A DNA stretch of 64,000 bases from Apiotrichum sp. Y4204 (GCA_025531455.1 JAMYHL010000019.1:558001-622000); one strand, 5' to 3'; counted from the stretch's first letter, positions 1 to 13,030 are shown. The notes: generated by a model from the sequence alone, not told the origin. Made by a program: numbers and translations.

Positions 1-755
1 GATTCAGCTGGCGCCCGGCGCGCACGGACCTCCAAAGATGTGTATGGCGATCACCAACGAGGCGCACGAGGGCGTCGGGCGTCCGAGGAGACTGGGACGC
101 GGGGAGCATTGGGGCCATTGGGGGGAGGTCGGCATCCCGATATGCCGAAGGTAAGAACGTGAGAGGGAATGAGTGGCAGGAGTGGATGAGTGGATGAGGG
201 GGATAAATGGATGAATGAGTGGATGGGTGAGGGTGAGGGAAGAGGCCCGTGCGCGCGCGCCCTACCACGACGCCAGTCTTCAAGTCTTCGAGTCTTCGGA
301 CATCTCGGCTTCGGATCCGCCCCGACCGTCGGCCATGTTGTTTTCCTAAGCATTCCCCAGTTCCCTCGATCCCTCGATCCTCTGCTGTGTTTCTCCTTGA
401 CTGTCGAGCACAGCGTACAGCGTTGATTAGACATAGACGAGTAATCGGTGAGCACGTTCGCTGTGCTCTGCGGCTTGGCATGGCGCTGATTATGATATTC
501 GGATATAAGATGAGACGCAGAGATGCACAGAGGCGGCTATGCAGAGCTGGTTCTGGTTGCGCTGTTCGTGCGCTCGTGCGCTCGTGTGAGTACGTGAGTG
601 CTCGCGTGCATCGCGGGCACGCCGCGGCGTCTTGGCTTGAATGGTCACCTTGCGTCAGCTGTTCTCCAAGTCCAGTCAGCAGTCGTCAACCAACCTCCTC
701 AAATCCCACTTTGTCAGCTCGCATTGAATCCCATGATCCTATGCTTCGGATGCAT
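1..755. other. Intergenic, 3' flank of the first gene
   Basis: No gene is supported here. Open frames are short or have the shifting composition of chance frames, and none continues into a recognisable domain. The stretch 170-245 is rich in GGATGAGTGGATGA-type repeats. It probably holds the 3' untranslated region of the minus-strand gene that ends at 756. Confidence 0.5.
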
Positions 756-3700
756 CTATGCTACAGAGAGGGACGTTGGGGACGTCCCCGGGTTCTCGAG
801 GCTCACGGCGCGCACACGCCACTCCTGCAGCTTCTTCTCGCACTGCTTGACATAGTCGAGGAGCACCGGCAGGTTTTCGGGTGTGAGCGCAATGATCGGC
901 TCGTCGTCGTTGCGCACGCCGCCGTCGGAGCGGCAGCGCGGCGCGTCCTCCGGCGGCTGCAGCTCGCCGTTGGTGCGCGGTGCGGGGCTCGAACTTGCAC
1001 GTGATGGGGAGGCCTCGGATGGGTGGCCCAGTCCGAGAATGCGCGACTTTAGCCGCAGAGTGGCCTCCCCGTCTGGCGGCGTGGTGGCGCCCCCGGGAAT
1101 TGGAGGGACCGGCGGATGATTCGCAGCAACGGCCGGGGCGTCCAGCACCCCGACAGAAGCCCTGTGTCGAGGAGCCTTGGTGGGTGACAAGGTGTCGGCC
1201 CCAATGGTGCCATATGGCTTCGAGAGCTTGAGCCGCGCAAAACCCGGTATGGATGGTGCCCGGACAAGACCGGGACGCGAGGAAGTGCTATCAGTGCTCG
1301 TCTTGGGCTCATCGGGTGTGCCTTGTGCAGGAATCGTAGGAAGCGGTGACGGTGGGGGCGTAGCCCGTACCAAGTCGTGCCAGTTGCCGCTGCTGGGGCG
1401 GAAAATGCTCTTAAGACTTGGGCGGCGCTTCTTGTAATCCGGCTTGACACGGGCGTACGAGCCGAGATCACTGCTCTGCACGCTGTTACCAAACACCATG
1501 GGCTCGTGAGAACCCGCAGACGGGACCGGGGAGGTAGTCGGCGAATGCCCATACTTTTCCGCAGCCTGGACGTTTATCGGTGCCGGACGGCGACGACCAG
1601 GCTGGCTGACTGGCCGGCGCGCTTTGGGGGTTGTGTCGTTGGCTGAATTGTTATTGCTATTGCTGTTGTTGCTTCCGCCCTTGAGGGACCGAAGAAAGTC
1701 ACGCAAGCCTGCGAGCCCCCCCTTGTTGCGCGGGGGGAGCTGTGTCGCCGTGTCGGGCGGGTAGCTTGGCGAGGGTATGATGTATGCCTTGTCGGGCGAG
1801 GGACGAGCAGACACGGTGGCAGGGACCTGCCCCGGTGCTTGCTTGACAGGCCCATTCGTGATGCGGACCGTGGCAGGAGCATTGGGGAGCACTTCCCGAG
1901 GTTTCGTCGGCGCGGCCGGCATGCTCTGGCGCATGCGTGCCTTGAGCGCTTGACGTTGGTCGACAGTTGGAACAACCGAGTCACTCGCTGACACTGGCGT
2001 CCGAAGCATGGTCCGCAACATCTCGAGCTGCCTCCCAGACAAGTCGCTCTTGCCCGTTGCAGACCGGCTCTCGGGATCCTGGTGCCCGAGATCAGACCCT
2101 CCAAATACGTCCCCCGAGCTGTCGGTGAAAATGCTCTTCACAGTCGAATACGACGCCCCCCGAGCGGAAATCGAGTTGAGAGCTTCTCCAGCCCTGCGCG
2201 CATCTTCCGTCGCCAGCGTTATGCGGCGCGTGCGCACGGGCACGGCGGTCGTGTCCTCTGTGCCCGTAGAGCCGACCTCGATCAGGACTGTTGCCATCTC
2301 CCACCACTGCGTGTACTCGTTCTCGAGGGTGACAAACAGATTCATGTCGTCCTGCGTGCCTGTCGCAAGCACATTGTCACACACCGTGTCATGTGCGGCG
2401 ACCAGTTGCTTGAGTGCTGCCGTCAGTTTTAGCATTCAATCCCCGACTCACACTGCACACCTCCGGCAAACTTTTTGACAGAGACGATACCCCGCTTGAG
2501 CTCCTTTTGCTTCGCCAGAACACCGTCAGGGATGACAAAGTCCCCGCCGAAATCGCCAAGCGACAGCCGCCGCCGTTCGCGAGCTGAATGGGATTTGGTG
2601 GTCTCGTTCCAATCGAGGAAGGACGACGGCGCATCACTGACACGCGGGGCAGCCGATACTGACGAGTGTTCCTTTGCATGTCGATTCGGCTGCGGGTTGT
2701 CAAGGTCGAAATCGGCATCGTCGGGGAAGGTGGATGTAGGCAGGTTGAGCAGCGCCTCGGTCGGATCGATAGGAGACGGCTTGGACGGTGATCCCTCAAC
2801 GGTGGCAAGGTTTCCCCCGCGCTGTTCTTGAGTTGTCGGCCCGGAACTAAACTTCCAGCCGCCAGAGAGACGTCGCCCATGCTTCCGCGAGAACGAAGTA
2901 AGGTGGCGCAATGTCGACTGTGTCTGGGCGGCAAGACTCGCGTTCGAATTGACAGAGCTGCTAAGCATGCTGTGCGAGCTGCTGACTGAGCGCGAAGTGC
3001 TGACTGGTGATGGTGCAGCCTGCGTGTATGACGTCGCGCTTGCCTGGCGGTAGGCTGCCGAACTCCCCTGTCGCGATGACGCGCTTCCCTTCGATAGTGC
3101 CTCGAGAGTCGGCATGTGGACCGTCCGCGGAGCAGAGGTCCCTGTGACAGAGGTCCCCGTAACAGAAGTTCCCGGGCCAGACGTTCCCGTTGTACTCGTA
3201 AAGGACAGCACACTTGCGCTGCCTTGTGGGCTGAGGGTGATGCTCGACTCTTTGCGTCGCGGAATGGGCATTGCGGACGTGTGCCTGACGCGCTGTCGGC
3301 TCCTCCGCTGGTCCTCGGGATCAAGATCGCTCTCGCTCGGGTGCATGCTGCTGGGTGAGCTGACACGGGAGTATGGCGATCCTGGTGATGGTGATGGCAG
3401 GTGAAATCCTGGAGAAAACGTCCGTGAGCTGTGCGCTCCTGACGATTTTCGTAATGTTCTCTCGCCCGAGTGCGATGCGGTAGAAGCGGGACTCGGGAAC
3501 TGTGGCGTCGATCCAGTCGGGGGTGTATGACGGGGTGACGCGCGGTGTGGACTTGCCACAGGAGAGCTGCTGATAGAACTCGTACCGTCCAGCATCATCT
3601 TGGCAGAACCCTTGCCTGGCTTGCTCGGTGAGTCGATTGCAGCAGACAAGTTGCTGGACGATCTCCTCATCAAGAAGGGCGCTGCTATCCTCATTTTTGT

Positions 3701-4894
3701 CTTGCTCTTTCCCGAACTAGACTGCTGCGATGACCCGGACGGTAAGCGCTGGGGCGACGAGAAGCCGGTCGGCGATCGCAGATTTGCGGGAAGCGGCGGT
3801 AATGGCGGGACAGGCTCATCATTCGCTGGTACTAGATTGCCCACGGAAGAGCTGCGTCTCCGCCGAAACGGAGACGATTTGTCTGGCGAGTCCTTGTCTT
3901 TCGAGCCTGACGGACCGGATGACAAGCGCTTCCAGAACGACGGTTTCCGCTCGCGTATACTGTCACAAGAGGGTGAGGCTTTGATCGACGGAGAGGGCTC
4001 CGGGGAGCGAGCACTCGATGATGCCGTGTGGCTCGATCCCGGGGTGGACTTTAGAGGTGACGGGAATCCTTTGGCTGGAGAGCTCCGGGCCGACATGGGC
4101 AACGGGAACGCCCCAGATGGGACGCTCTTAGTGGGAGAGTGCCGCCGTGGACTCGGCACTGGAGTGAGATCGCCATTGCTGGTAGACGACACCGGCACAC
4201 GACGAAGTGGCGAGGACGAACCCGATGATGGCCGAGAAAGCTTGTCTGATAAGTTGGGTGAGCTCCGAGTCATCGGCAGGTGCTTGTGTGCCGCCAGCGG
4301 AGTGACGTCTCCCTGGCGCGCAGGAACAAAGGACGTAGACGAGCGCTTGGATATTGTCCGCGATGTCGACTCTCCAGGCCGCGCTGTTGAGAGACACCAT
4401 GAGGACGGCGATGCCTGGGAAGGGAACCCAACCGTTCTCCATGATGTTATGGAGGTCGCGGACACTGGAGACGGCAAAGTGGGTGACTGGGAGTGTGAAC
4501 TGCGCGGAGGATGGAGGTGAATAGGTGCCGGTGCTAATGGTGAGCGTGACGGACGCGTCGCAGAGCGCGTCGATTCAGAGCGCGACGGCCCAGAGACTGA
4601 TTCCAGTGGGTCATCCCAATCCTCATCAAAGCTGTCAGGTGACTCGTGCTTTGACAGACCGTTGCCGTTGGCGTGTCCTTCACCGAGGTATGAGGCTGGC
4701 TCGCGTTTAGGTGTCGTCACCGTTACCGGAGACGAAGCAGATGCTTGTTTAGCCTTGACTGGGAGTGAGAATTCAAAGTCATCATCCCAGTTCTCAGTCA
4801 CAGGCTTTCGGCGCGGCGGAGGAGGTGATTTCAGCGACGGTAGTGACAGCGGCACCGCTTTGGCGGCGGCGATTGTACCACCGCCGGACGACAT
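756..4894 (-). CDS. Long Ser/Pro-rich protein, possible Byr4/Bfa1-like septation regulator
   Basis: Two exons, complement(2452..4894) and complement(756..2416), are joined over a 35-nt intron (GTGAGT donor, AACTGAC branch, GGCAG acceptor) and give 1367 residues. Seen: an acidic aromatic N-terminal motif ENWDDDFEF near residue 35, a second one (FDEDWDD) near residue 90, then about 650 residues of Ser/Pro/Arg low complexity. Around the splice junction is a conserved-looking block with DFVIPDGVLAKQ, then VKKFAGGVQ joined to SLKQLVAAHD. The first part of the C-terminal region looks folded, the rest is Ser/Pro rich. Short WDDDFE-type motifs and an 'IP..I..KQ...V+.FA.GV..LK' block are what I remember of the fungal Byr4/Bfa1 family, the GAP partner of Bub2 in the septation/mitotic exit network. 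That assignment is inference from motifs only. It shares a 2-kb divergent region with BMS1. Confidence 0.6.
2417..2451 (-). other. 35-nt intron of the Byr4-like gene
   Basis: The donor GTGAGTCGG follows the first base of a codon, and the acceptor GACGGCAG follows an AACTGAC branch site. Splicing joins a frame that would otherwise stop at once (TGTGAG...GAATGCTAA) to the downstream frame and creates a continuous FAGGVQ-SLKQL stretch. The same CTGAC-near-AG layout is seen in most introns of the window. Confidence 0.8.
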
Positions 4895-6928
4895 TGGAGC
4901 CGGCGTTGCGGTGGACAGTGGATGCCAGCAGCCTTAGCTGAGCCTGGCTGCGGATGTTGTTGTCGGATGCAGTGTGGATAATGGGACCAAGAAGAAATGG
5001 TGATGGCGAAAATGGCAGATGGTGGATGGGGTGAAAGTTGGAGAAACGCGAACGCGGTGTTGTGTTTGTGCTGAACTACACGTTCACACGATGCGACCTG
5101 CACGACAGGAAGGTGTGTGTTTGCAAGACAGCTTGTGGAGGGTGGGAAGTGTGGTGTGGGGCGAGCGTGCGAGCGAGCGACCAGACGACGATGCACAAAC
5201 GGGGACCGTGGGACCCAAGAGTGGAGGTGTACGCGTGTGCGAGGGAGGAGACAGAGATTGCGGTTGGAGATTGTGGTGCGAAAATGCAGATGACAATGCA
5301 AGAAACACAGGGCCAGCCTCGAGCTATGGTTGTGACAAGTGGACGCGAATGCGGAGGGCGGTGCCGGCGATGCAAAGGGTCAAAGGTTCGAAGAGGGAGG
5401 CGAAGATGAGGAAATTATAAAGGATGATGGGGAATGGGAAGGATGATGGGAGAGAAGAGATGGATAAAAGTGGACGAGGTTGGGGTAGCAGTCAGTCCTC
5501 CACAACAGCGGGGAGCGGCGCGGGGGGGGTGAAAACGAACAGGACGAGGTTGGGTGGCGTCTCCACAATCTGATGGTGGGTGGTTTGGAGGCACGCCTCT
5601 GGGTCGAGGGGTGAGGGGGGTCCACAAAGGGCCAACGGGGAGAGACACAAGGATCCAAGGATTCAACGAGATGTCGGCGGGCGCGGAAAATGCCTGTCTC
5701 TGACGAGGCGACCGAGAGAGCGCGGAAGTATGACTAGAACATGTGCGGGATGAGGTAGTATGTATGCGATAGGATGGATAGATGTTGTTTTTTTGTGTGT
5801 GTTTTGCTGCTAGATGTGTGACCGAGATGAGAGGGATGACGACGAAGGGGAGGCCGGTGAGTGCGAGGTGTTGATGGATGGGATGGGGGGATGGACTGGG
5901 AGACAAAAAGGGGAAGAAAAGGGCAGAGAACGCGCCTCAGGATTCGGGCCTTGGGCCAGATGCCCCCTGCTAGGTCTGGTCGCGTCGTCGTCGACAACAA
6001 CAAACAACAAACAGCCCTGGGGTCAGGGCAGACGTAATCAAAGGGAAAAGGTAATTGTATTAGAAAAACTGGTGACCCACCCAGTCCAGATTGTAAACAA
6101 ACGAGGTCCCCAATGCTAATGACTCCCCCTCCAATTGACCCTCTTCGACCTCGGTTTGGTGTTCAGCCGCGGCTCTTGGCATCTCTCCAGGCTCTGAGCT
6201 CTGTGTTTGGCTGTACAGCTCTGCAGAGGACGAGCAGCGCGCTCACTGGTGCTGTGGTGAAACTCTAAAAATCTCCTACAAAATCTCCTACAAATCTCCC
6301 CCGGCTAGTCGCAACTGTGGCTTTGCAGATCAGCAGACACAAAACGGCAATGTCCACCAATTCGACCAATTCAGTCGCCCACACGCGGCCACACGCTCAA
6401 TCCCGCCCACATGACCATGCTAACCGATAACCGAGTCGCGAGTAGTAGTGAGATCTAGTGATCTTGTGAGCTGTGCATGTGCTCACATGCTCAGGTTGGA
6501 TGCTGTCTCATGTCCCATCTGCTCATGTAGGTAGAGCTATATCTAGCTGATTGGGGCGCGGATCTCTCTGCCCGCAGCTGCCCGAGGACAAAAACACTGC
6601 ACCACCTGCGCCCTCAGCTGATCACTTTGTTGATCACTTTTGTAGATCGTAGATCCGTGGATCAGAGGGCCGTGGTCCGTGATTCCCCTTTGAAGCCCCC
6701 CAGGACCTGTCCAACTTTCTGATCAAGAATGACGTGTACTCTCTCCAATTTTCTTATCAATTGCCACCCGTTATTGTATTTTTCAGTTTTGGAAGTGGGA
6801 TCGTATACCCAGCCTCCACTCTGAGCAGGAGACCAGAGAGCCAGGAGAGAGAATTGCACGGCGCGACCTTTCATCCTACATCTCCAACTCTTTCTCCACA
6901 ACCACTACATCTACAAAAGGAGGCTGCG
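4895..6928. other. Divergent intergenic region, Byr4-like gene / BMS1
   Basis: About 2 kb without a supported gene, between two divergent start codons. The part nearest 4894 (to about 5900) is AG-rich on the plus strand, so CT-rich as a leader of the minus-strand gene. The part nearest BMS1 holds TGATCACTTTGT-type direct repeats (6619-6642) and a tandem 12-mer at 6269-6299. Many open frames occur on both strands but are low complexity and share no domain. Confidence 0.5.
6269..6299. repeat. Tandem 12-mer AAAATCTCCTAC, about 2.6 copies
   Basis: Three successive copies of AAATCTCC occur 11-12 bases apart, the first two extended by TAC. They lie 630-660 bp before the BMS1 start. Function unknown. 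Confidence 0.75.
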
Positions 6929-9900
6929 ATGGAGAAGCCTCACAAGGTCCATCACAAGCCCTCGGCGGGAACAAAGGCCGGGAAGAAGGACAAGGCCGCC
7001 GGCATCGATAGGAGCCAGGCCAAGGGCTACAACCCCAAGGTGAGTCGCCAGGCGATGGGTCGTGGGTTACGTTCTAGGACCTGTTGAGCCATGAAGACAG
7101 GATACAGATGCCAGAGGCTGCAATTTATTGATCTGCTTATTTGATTCACGGCCGCCGCTCCTCATCCTCTTGTATTAACGCTAACGCTCCTAGGCCTTCA
7201 CCTCGCAGTCATGGCGGTCTGCGAACGTCGCCGCCCGGCGCACGGCGGACAAGGACCAGAAGCGTCTGCATGTTCCGCTTGTTAACCGTAACCCCGAGGA
7301 GCGCAAGGTGACTGGCGAGAAGGGGCAGGGGATGGATGAGGGGCGACTACCTCCGCCGCCAATTGTGGTCGGCATTGTCGGCCCACCCGGCGTCGGCAAG
7401 ACGACCCTCCTCCGCTCCCTGGTCAGGCGGTATACCAAGCACAACCTCAACGACCCGCAGGGCCCCATCACTGTTGTGAGCGGAAAGACGCGTCGCATTA
7501 CGTTTGTCGAGTGCGGGAACGACCTGAATAGCATGATCGACCTCGGCAAGGTCGTCGACCTGGTGCTGCTCATGATTGACGGCTCGTTTGGGTTTGAAAT
7601 GGAGACGTTCGAATTCCTCAACGTCCTTCAGGCGCACGGTTTCCCCAAAGTTATTGGGCTTCTTACCCATCTCGACCTCATCAAGAAGCAGAGCACGCTG
7701 CGGGATACCAAGAAGCGCCTCAAGCAGCGTTTCTGGACGGAGATCTACGACGGCGCCAAGCTCTTCTCCCTCTCGGGCGTCATGAACGGCCGCTACCCGG
7801 ACGCGGAGATCAACCTGCTTACGCGATTCATCTCCGTGGTCAAGTTCCGTCCCCTAGTCTTCCGCAACCAGCACCCGTACCTCGTCGCGGACCGTCTTCA
7901 GGACCTCACCCCGCGCGAGGCTGTCCGCCAGAACCCCAAGATGGACCGCACCATCACGCTATACGGCTACCTCCGCGGCCCGAACCTTCCCGCACGCAAC
8001 GCAAAGATTCACATCCCCGGCGCTGGCGATCTCGAAGTCAAGGAGGTTGAGCGTCTTTCCGACCCGTGTCCCCTCCCCACGCTCGAGAGTGAGCGCCGCC
8101 GCCGCATGGGTGAGAAGGCCAAGCTCATCCACGCTCCGATGTCCGATGTCGGTGGTGTGATGTACGACAAGGATGCGGTGTATGTCAACGTCCTCGGCAG
8201 CTTCTCCAAGGACGGAGACGCGCCAAAGGGCGAGGGCGAGCGCATGGTCATGGAGATGCAGGAGGCCGACACCACGCTCGCGGAGCAGGTGGCAAAGTCG
8301 GAGATTCGACTGTTCAGCGGATCGACTGCGCCGATCACGGTTGACGATGGTCCTCGCAAGCGCCGCGCTGCTGCTCCCCGTGCCGGCGGCCCTGTGCTGG
8401 GATCAGCAAGTGACGATGAGGACGAGGACTTTGACGACGAGTTTGACGACGGCGAGGGTGGCGCTCGGCTGGAGGAGATTGACGACGAGGAGGACGATGG
8501 CTCGGTTGTCTATGCCGGCTCGGACGAGGACAACGACCTCGACATGATTACTGGATTCGAGCAGGACGGCAAGAGGGTCAACATCTCGGACGACGAGTAC
8601 GACGGCAGTGAACCCGAGGCCGAGTACGCCGATGCACAGAGCGAGGACGATGAGGACGACGACGAGGATGATGACCTCCCGCGGTGGAAGCGCAATCTCG
8701 GGGAGCGTGCGGCAGCCAGCTTTGCCGAGCGTATGCAGCGGAAGCGCAACCTCATGTCTCTCATCTACGGCGACGAGCTGTCGCCCGATGAGATTGCTGC
8801 AGGGAAGACGCGCCCGTCGAGTGCCGATGCCGAGTCGTCAAAAATGGCTCTGTCCAATGACGGCTTTGTGCGGGTGTCCCTTGAGGACAATGCCGGTGAC
8901 GAGGGCGACCAGCTCAAGGTCGCGTACGACCCGGCATCTCTCGAGGCCAAGTGGTCCGACGAGGACATGCTTGCTTCCCTCCAGGGCATGTTCATCTCTG
9001 GACGCATGGGCGAAGAGGGCGAGGACGGCCTCCCGTACGAGGAGGAGGGCGACGACTTTGAGGATCTCGAGGGCGGTGGTGAGGACGGCGACGATCTCGT
9101 GCCATACATCGGCAACAAGCCTGCCGGAGGACTCGGGGCCGAGGAGGTCGCTGCCGCACGTGCGGAAGCGCTAGACAAGAAGAAGAAGGCCCTCGCAGCC
9201 AAGTTTGACGAGCAATACGACAACGACTCTGACGACGAGGGCGGCAAGATGGACTTTTACGACGCGCAAAAGGCGGACATGGCGCGGCAGCGCGAGCTCA
9301 ACGAGGCCGAGTTTGAGGGCATGGACATTGACGCGCGTGCCCAGATTGAGGGTTACCGTTCGGGCATGTACGTGCGTCTGGAGATTGACCACGTGCCGTG
9401 CGAGCTCGTCGAGCACTTTGACCCCAAGTTCCCGATTATCGTCGGCGGTCTGCTGAGCGAGGAGGAGCGCTTCGGATACGTGACTGTGCGCATCAAGCGG
9501 CACCGTTGGTTCACGCGCACGCTCAAGACGAACAACCCGCTCATCTTCTCGCTCGGCTGGCGGCGCTTCCAGACCATGCCGGTATACCACCTCGACGACC
9601 ACTCGATCCGTAACCGCCTGCTCAAGTACACGCCCGAGCACATGCACTGTTTCGCGACGTTTTACGGGCCCGTGTCGGCGCCAAACACGGGTTTCTGCGC
9701 GTTCAACTCGCTCTCATCCGACGCGCCGGGCTTCCGCGTGTCCGCGACCGGCGTCGTGCTCGACATTGACCGCACGACCAAGATTGTCAAAAAGCTCAAG
9801 CTCACCGGCGTGCCGTTTAAGGTGTTCAAGAACACGGCGTTCATCAAGGACATGTTCTCGTCCGCCCTCGAAGTCGCAAAGTTTGAGGGCGCCAACATCA

Positions 9901-10608
9901 AGACCGTGTCCGGCATCCGTGGCCAGATCAAACGTGCCCTGGCTAAGCCCGAGGGCTGCTTCCGCGCGACATTTGAAGACAAGATCCTCATGTCTGGTGG
10001 GTAACCATTCTGTGTCCTCTACCCGCCTCTCTGCTGACATTCCAGACATTGTCTTCCTCCGCGCATGGTACTCTATCGAGCCGAAGAAGCTGTACAACCC
10101 CGTCACCTCTCTTCTCGGCGCGGACAAGACGGCCGCGTGGCAGGGCATGCGCCTCACAGGCGAGATTCGGCGGGACGAGGGCGTGGCGACGCCGCTCGAC
10201 CCCAACTCTGCATACCGCAAGATTGAGCGGAGTACCCGCCGCTTCAACCCGCTCAAGGTCCCGCGCAAGCTGCAGGCCGACCTGCCGTACGCGTCCAAGC
10301 CAAAGGTCCTCTCGGCACAGCGCAAGCAGACGTATCTCCAGTCGCGCGCGGTCGTGATGGGCGACGAGGAGCGGAAAGCCACAGCCCTCCTGCAGCAGAT
10401 CCAGAGTCTGCGCAAGGACAAGGTCGCGCGCCGCAAGGACAAGCAGGAGGAGCGCCGCGCGTCGCACCGCGAAAAAGTGGAGAAGAGCGAGGAGCGCATC
10501 AACGAAAAGATCCGCGCCGAGCGCAAGGAGAAGCTCCGCGTCGACGCTATCAAGCGCAAGCATGCCGAGGACGGCGGGGGGCGCAACAAGCGCAAGCGCT
10601 CGGCGTAA
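6929..10608 (+). CDS. BMS1: Ribosome biogenesis GTPase Bms1
   Basis: Three exons, 6929..7039, 7194..9996 and 10046..10608, give 1158 residues, close to yeast Bms1. Known role: a nucleolar GTPase of the SSU processome that, with Rcl1, acts in early pre-40S assembly and 18S rRNA processing. Seen: a basic N-terminus; a G domain with P-loop GPPGVGKTT near residues 100-108; GKTRRITFVECG; and THLDLI as the guanine-specificity element. A long acidic central region (about residues 360-640) is rich in Asp/Glu runs. The C-terminal AARP2CN/Tsr1-like part includes the block YLVADRLQDLTP and later VYHLDDHSIRNRLLKYTP. A very basic tail ends in KRKRSA. The last intron (49 nt, 9997-10045) splits an Asp codon. 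The 154-nt first intron is long for this window. Convergent with VPS23, 177 bp between stop codons. Confidence 0.96.
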
Positions 10609-10785
10609 CTGCAATCGCGGGCTTGCGTCTCACTGTACTGTTATATCCCGCCATGTGACATTTTGCATAGATGAGAAACTAGAGATCCGTGGACCGGAAT
10701 GCCAAGGCGGGAGCACGTGTCCGAACCACTAGCAGGTGGATGAGAATCATCCCCCGCTCCCACACCACATGCAATGCATCTGCAC

Positions 10786-12705
10786 CTACGAGACACTCCA
10801 CGCGCCGCCGCCCATGCCCTCGTTGATGCGCTCAATGAGCGCACGCTTCATGTACTGTTCCCTCGCGAGCGCGCGCACAGCCTTGAGATACCTGTCCGTG
10901 TCGATGCGCTCGGCTTCAAACGCCCGTGTGACATGGTACAGCGTGTCGCTGATGGCGTTGTCTTCAGCAACGAGGTCGATGAGCTGGTTGTGTACGATGG
11001 AAATACTGCACACGACCTCGTCGACGCTCACGTCGCCGCGCGCCTCGAGCTCCGCGACGCGCTCCGACCCGCGCGACACTACATCCTCGAGGCGCGCGCC
11101 AACCGCATCGCACACTTTCTTCACGGCCTCGAGGCGCGCCGTCTCGTCCGCAATCGCCGGCGCGCCGGACAACAAGTCCTCGCGCCGCTCCGAGAGCCGC
11201 GTCGTCGTGTCCTTTAGCGAGTGGAGTAGCGGCGGGAGGGATGCATCCAGGTGCGGGAGCAGGATTGCGTGCAGGTGCACGAGGGAGGGCGGCGGCGGCT
11301 TGCTCGATGGCAGGGGTGGGGGGACGTCGTCGTCGGGTCGCGGCGCGGCGCCGAGCTCGGGAGACGAGAGGAGGTCGAATGTCCGTGCAGGCGGGTGCAG
11401 GGTTGACGCTGCGGGAGGGGGAGGTGCAGGTGCGGTGCTTGCGCTGGGTCCAGGGCCACTTGGCCCGGCATGTCCGCTCGGAGGCTGTGGGGGTGCCCAC
11501 TGGGGATGTTGCGGCGCGTACGGGTGTCCCTGTGAGGGTTGGGGATGGGGCTGCGGCTGCGGCTGCTGCTGCTGCTGCGGCTGCTGATGCGGCGGTTGCT
11601 GCTGAGCCTGGTGCGGCGGATACGGCTGGTACGCCTGGTGGTGCATGGGGGGCAACTGAGGCGGCGGCGACACGGACGCAGCGCGCTGCCACTGCTGCTG
11701 GGGATGGGGCGGGATCGGCGGCTGGGCGTGATACGCCTCGGGCGCCCATCCCGTGCTCGCGGGGCTGAGGGGCATAGGGATGGGTTTCGGCGGGCCCATG
11801 ACCGGGCGCTGGGGGACGGGCGGCTGCTTCCCGGGCCGGAGGGGGAGGGGCGGGCTCTGCGGGTCGGCTGGGATCTGCGGCGGCGGCGGGCTCTGTGGCG
11901 CGGGCGACGCCGAGCCCAGCGATGCGTTCAACGACGACTGGCGCGATGGCGGGCCGACGTGCGGGGGGATCGCCGGATTCCCTCCCCCGCCTGGCGCGCC
12001 CGGCGGACTCGGTGCCGCGCGATACTGTGGAAGTGCCTGATGTCAGCTGGATGCTGCCAATACAGCTTACCTCGCCGTTAGTGTGGGGTTGAGAGTGAGG
12101 GTGAGCATGGGGCCGTGCGGGGAGGACGGGTGCGCCTGGCGGTGCGGGGGTAGCGGCCGGTGTTCCCGACGTCGAGGCGACAGACGCAACCGACGACGAA
12201 CGATGCGCCTGCGCCTGCGCCTGTTCCGGCGGCTTGGCATACACTGGCGGCGCGGCAGAGAAGAGTTCAACAAGCCAGGCGATGAGTGCGTCGAGCTCGC
12301 GGCCGCGCCCCCACCACGGCGTGACGGCTAGGACGCGGCCGCCTGGCTCGACGTCGCGGCTCTTCCGCACACCCATCGCGCGCGTGGGGACAACATACAC
12401 CATTGGCGCGCCGCGGGGATACTCGTGCGGAAGCCAGATGTGCACTGGGATATGGTAGCTCGCCCCCTTGTAGGTTATCGGAAGTGTGCCGTGGAGTAGG
12501 AGCAGGAGGGTGGTGGACCCCGAGTCGAACGCTGGTGTCAGAGGCGCGTGGGTGGGGATTTGGACTCACTGAAGGCATCGGTCTTGACTGCCAGACTGGG
12601 CGTGTGCTGCAGGACGCGCAGGACCTCGGCCTGCACGACGTCGCGCGAGGGATACGGGCGCAGGACGCCGCGCAGCCAGTCGCGCGTGAGGTCGAGCGAG
12701 GACAT
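10786..12705 (-). CDS. VPS23: ESCRT-I subunit Vps23/Tsg101
   Basis: Exons complement(12570..12705), complement(12071..12531) and complement(10786..12036) encode 615 residues. Introns are 38 and 34 nt. Known role: Vps23/Tsg101 binds ubiquitinated cargo with an N-terminal UEV domain and starts ESCRT-I-driven sorting into multivesicular bodies; in fungi it also acts in Rim101/PacC pH signalling. Seen: a UEV-like region in about residues 1-150, with LLLHGTLPITYKGASYHIPV and IWLPHEYPRGAP. A long Pro/Gln-rich linker (about residues 150-430) contains Gln-Pro repeats. A coiled coil follows, then a C-terminal 'steadiness box' with ISDTLYHVTRAFEAERID and RALAREQYMKRAL. The linker is longer than in yeast. 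The start is the first ATG upstream that opens the UEV frame. Confidence 0.93.
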
Positions 12706-13030
12706 GCGCGGGCCGGAGGGAGGCAGCAGGGGGGAATTGAAAAGGGAGCGCGAGGCGGGGCGGCGTGTTGCTCCTTGCGGAGTGAGGTAAGAGTGAGTGG
12801 GAGATAAGAGTGCTTATTGAGATGGAGGATGGCGATGATCGAGTGGAGAGTCGAGCTCGGATGGCAGGACTAGCAGCTGTGTACTGGCGGCGGCAAGCGC
12901 TGGTGTGGCGTCATCAGCAATTCGGCCCCGCACCAGCACACAGCCAGCCAAAAACCGCGTCCATCCAGCAAAGTGATCTATTCTCTGATCTCTGAACTCT
13001 TAACGCACCCTTCACTCCACTTCACACACC
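12706..13030. other. Divergent promoter region, VPS23 / small membrane protein
   Basis: 325 bp separate two divergent start codons. No TATA box or gene is evident, so it probably holds both promoters. Confidence 0.5.

Noticed and set aside
249..1004. 251-codon open frame on the plus strand overlapping the first gene
   Set aside because: Antisense to the Byr4-like exon, Arg/Cys-rich composition, no domain.
3600..4520. 306-codon plus-strand open frame antisense to the Ser-rich gene
   Set aside because: Mirror of a biased Ser/Pro-coding region in GC-rich DNA; no domain or splice continuation.
10964..12445. 493-codon minus-strand frame over the VPS23 linker
   Set aside because: Its first part is the true UEV exon, but it reads through the donor at 12070; the Ala/Arg-rich rest is a frame shadow of the Pro/Gln linker.
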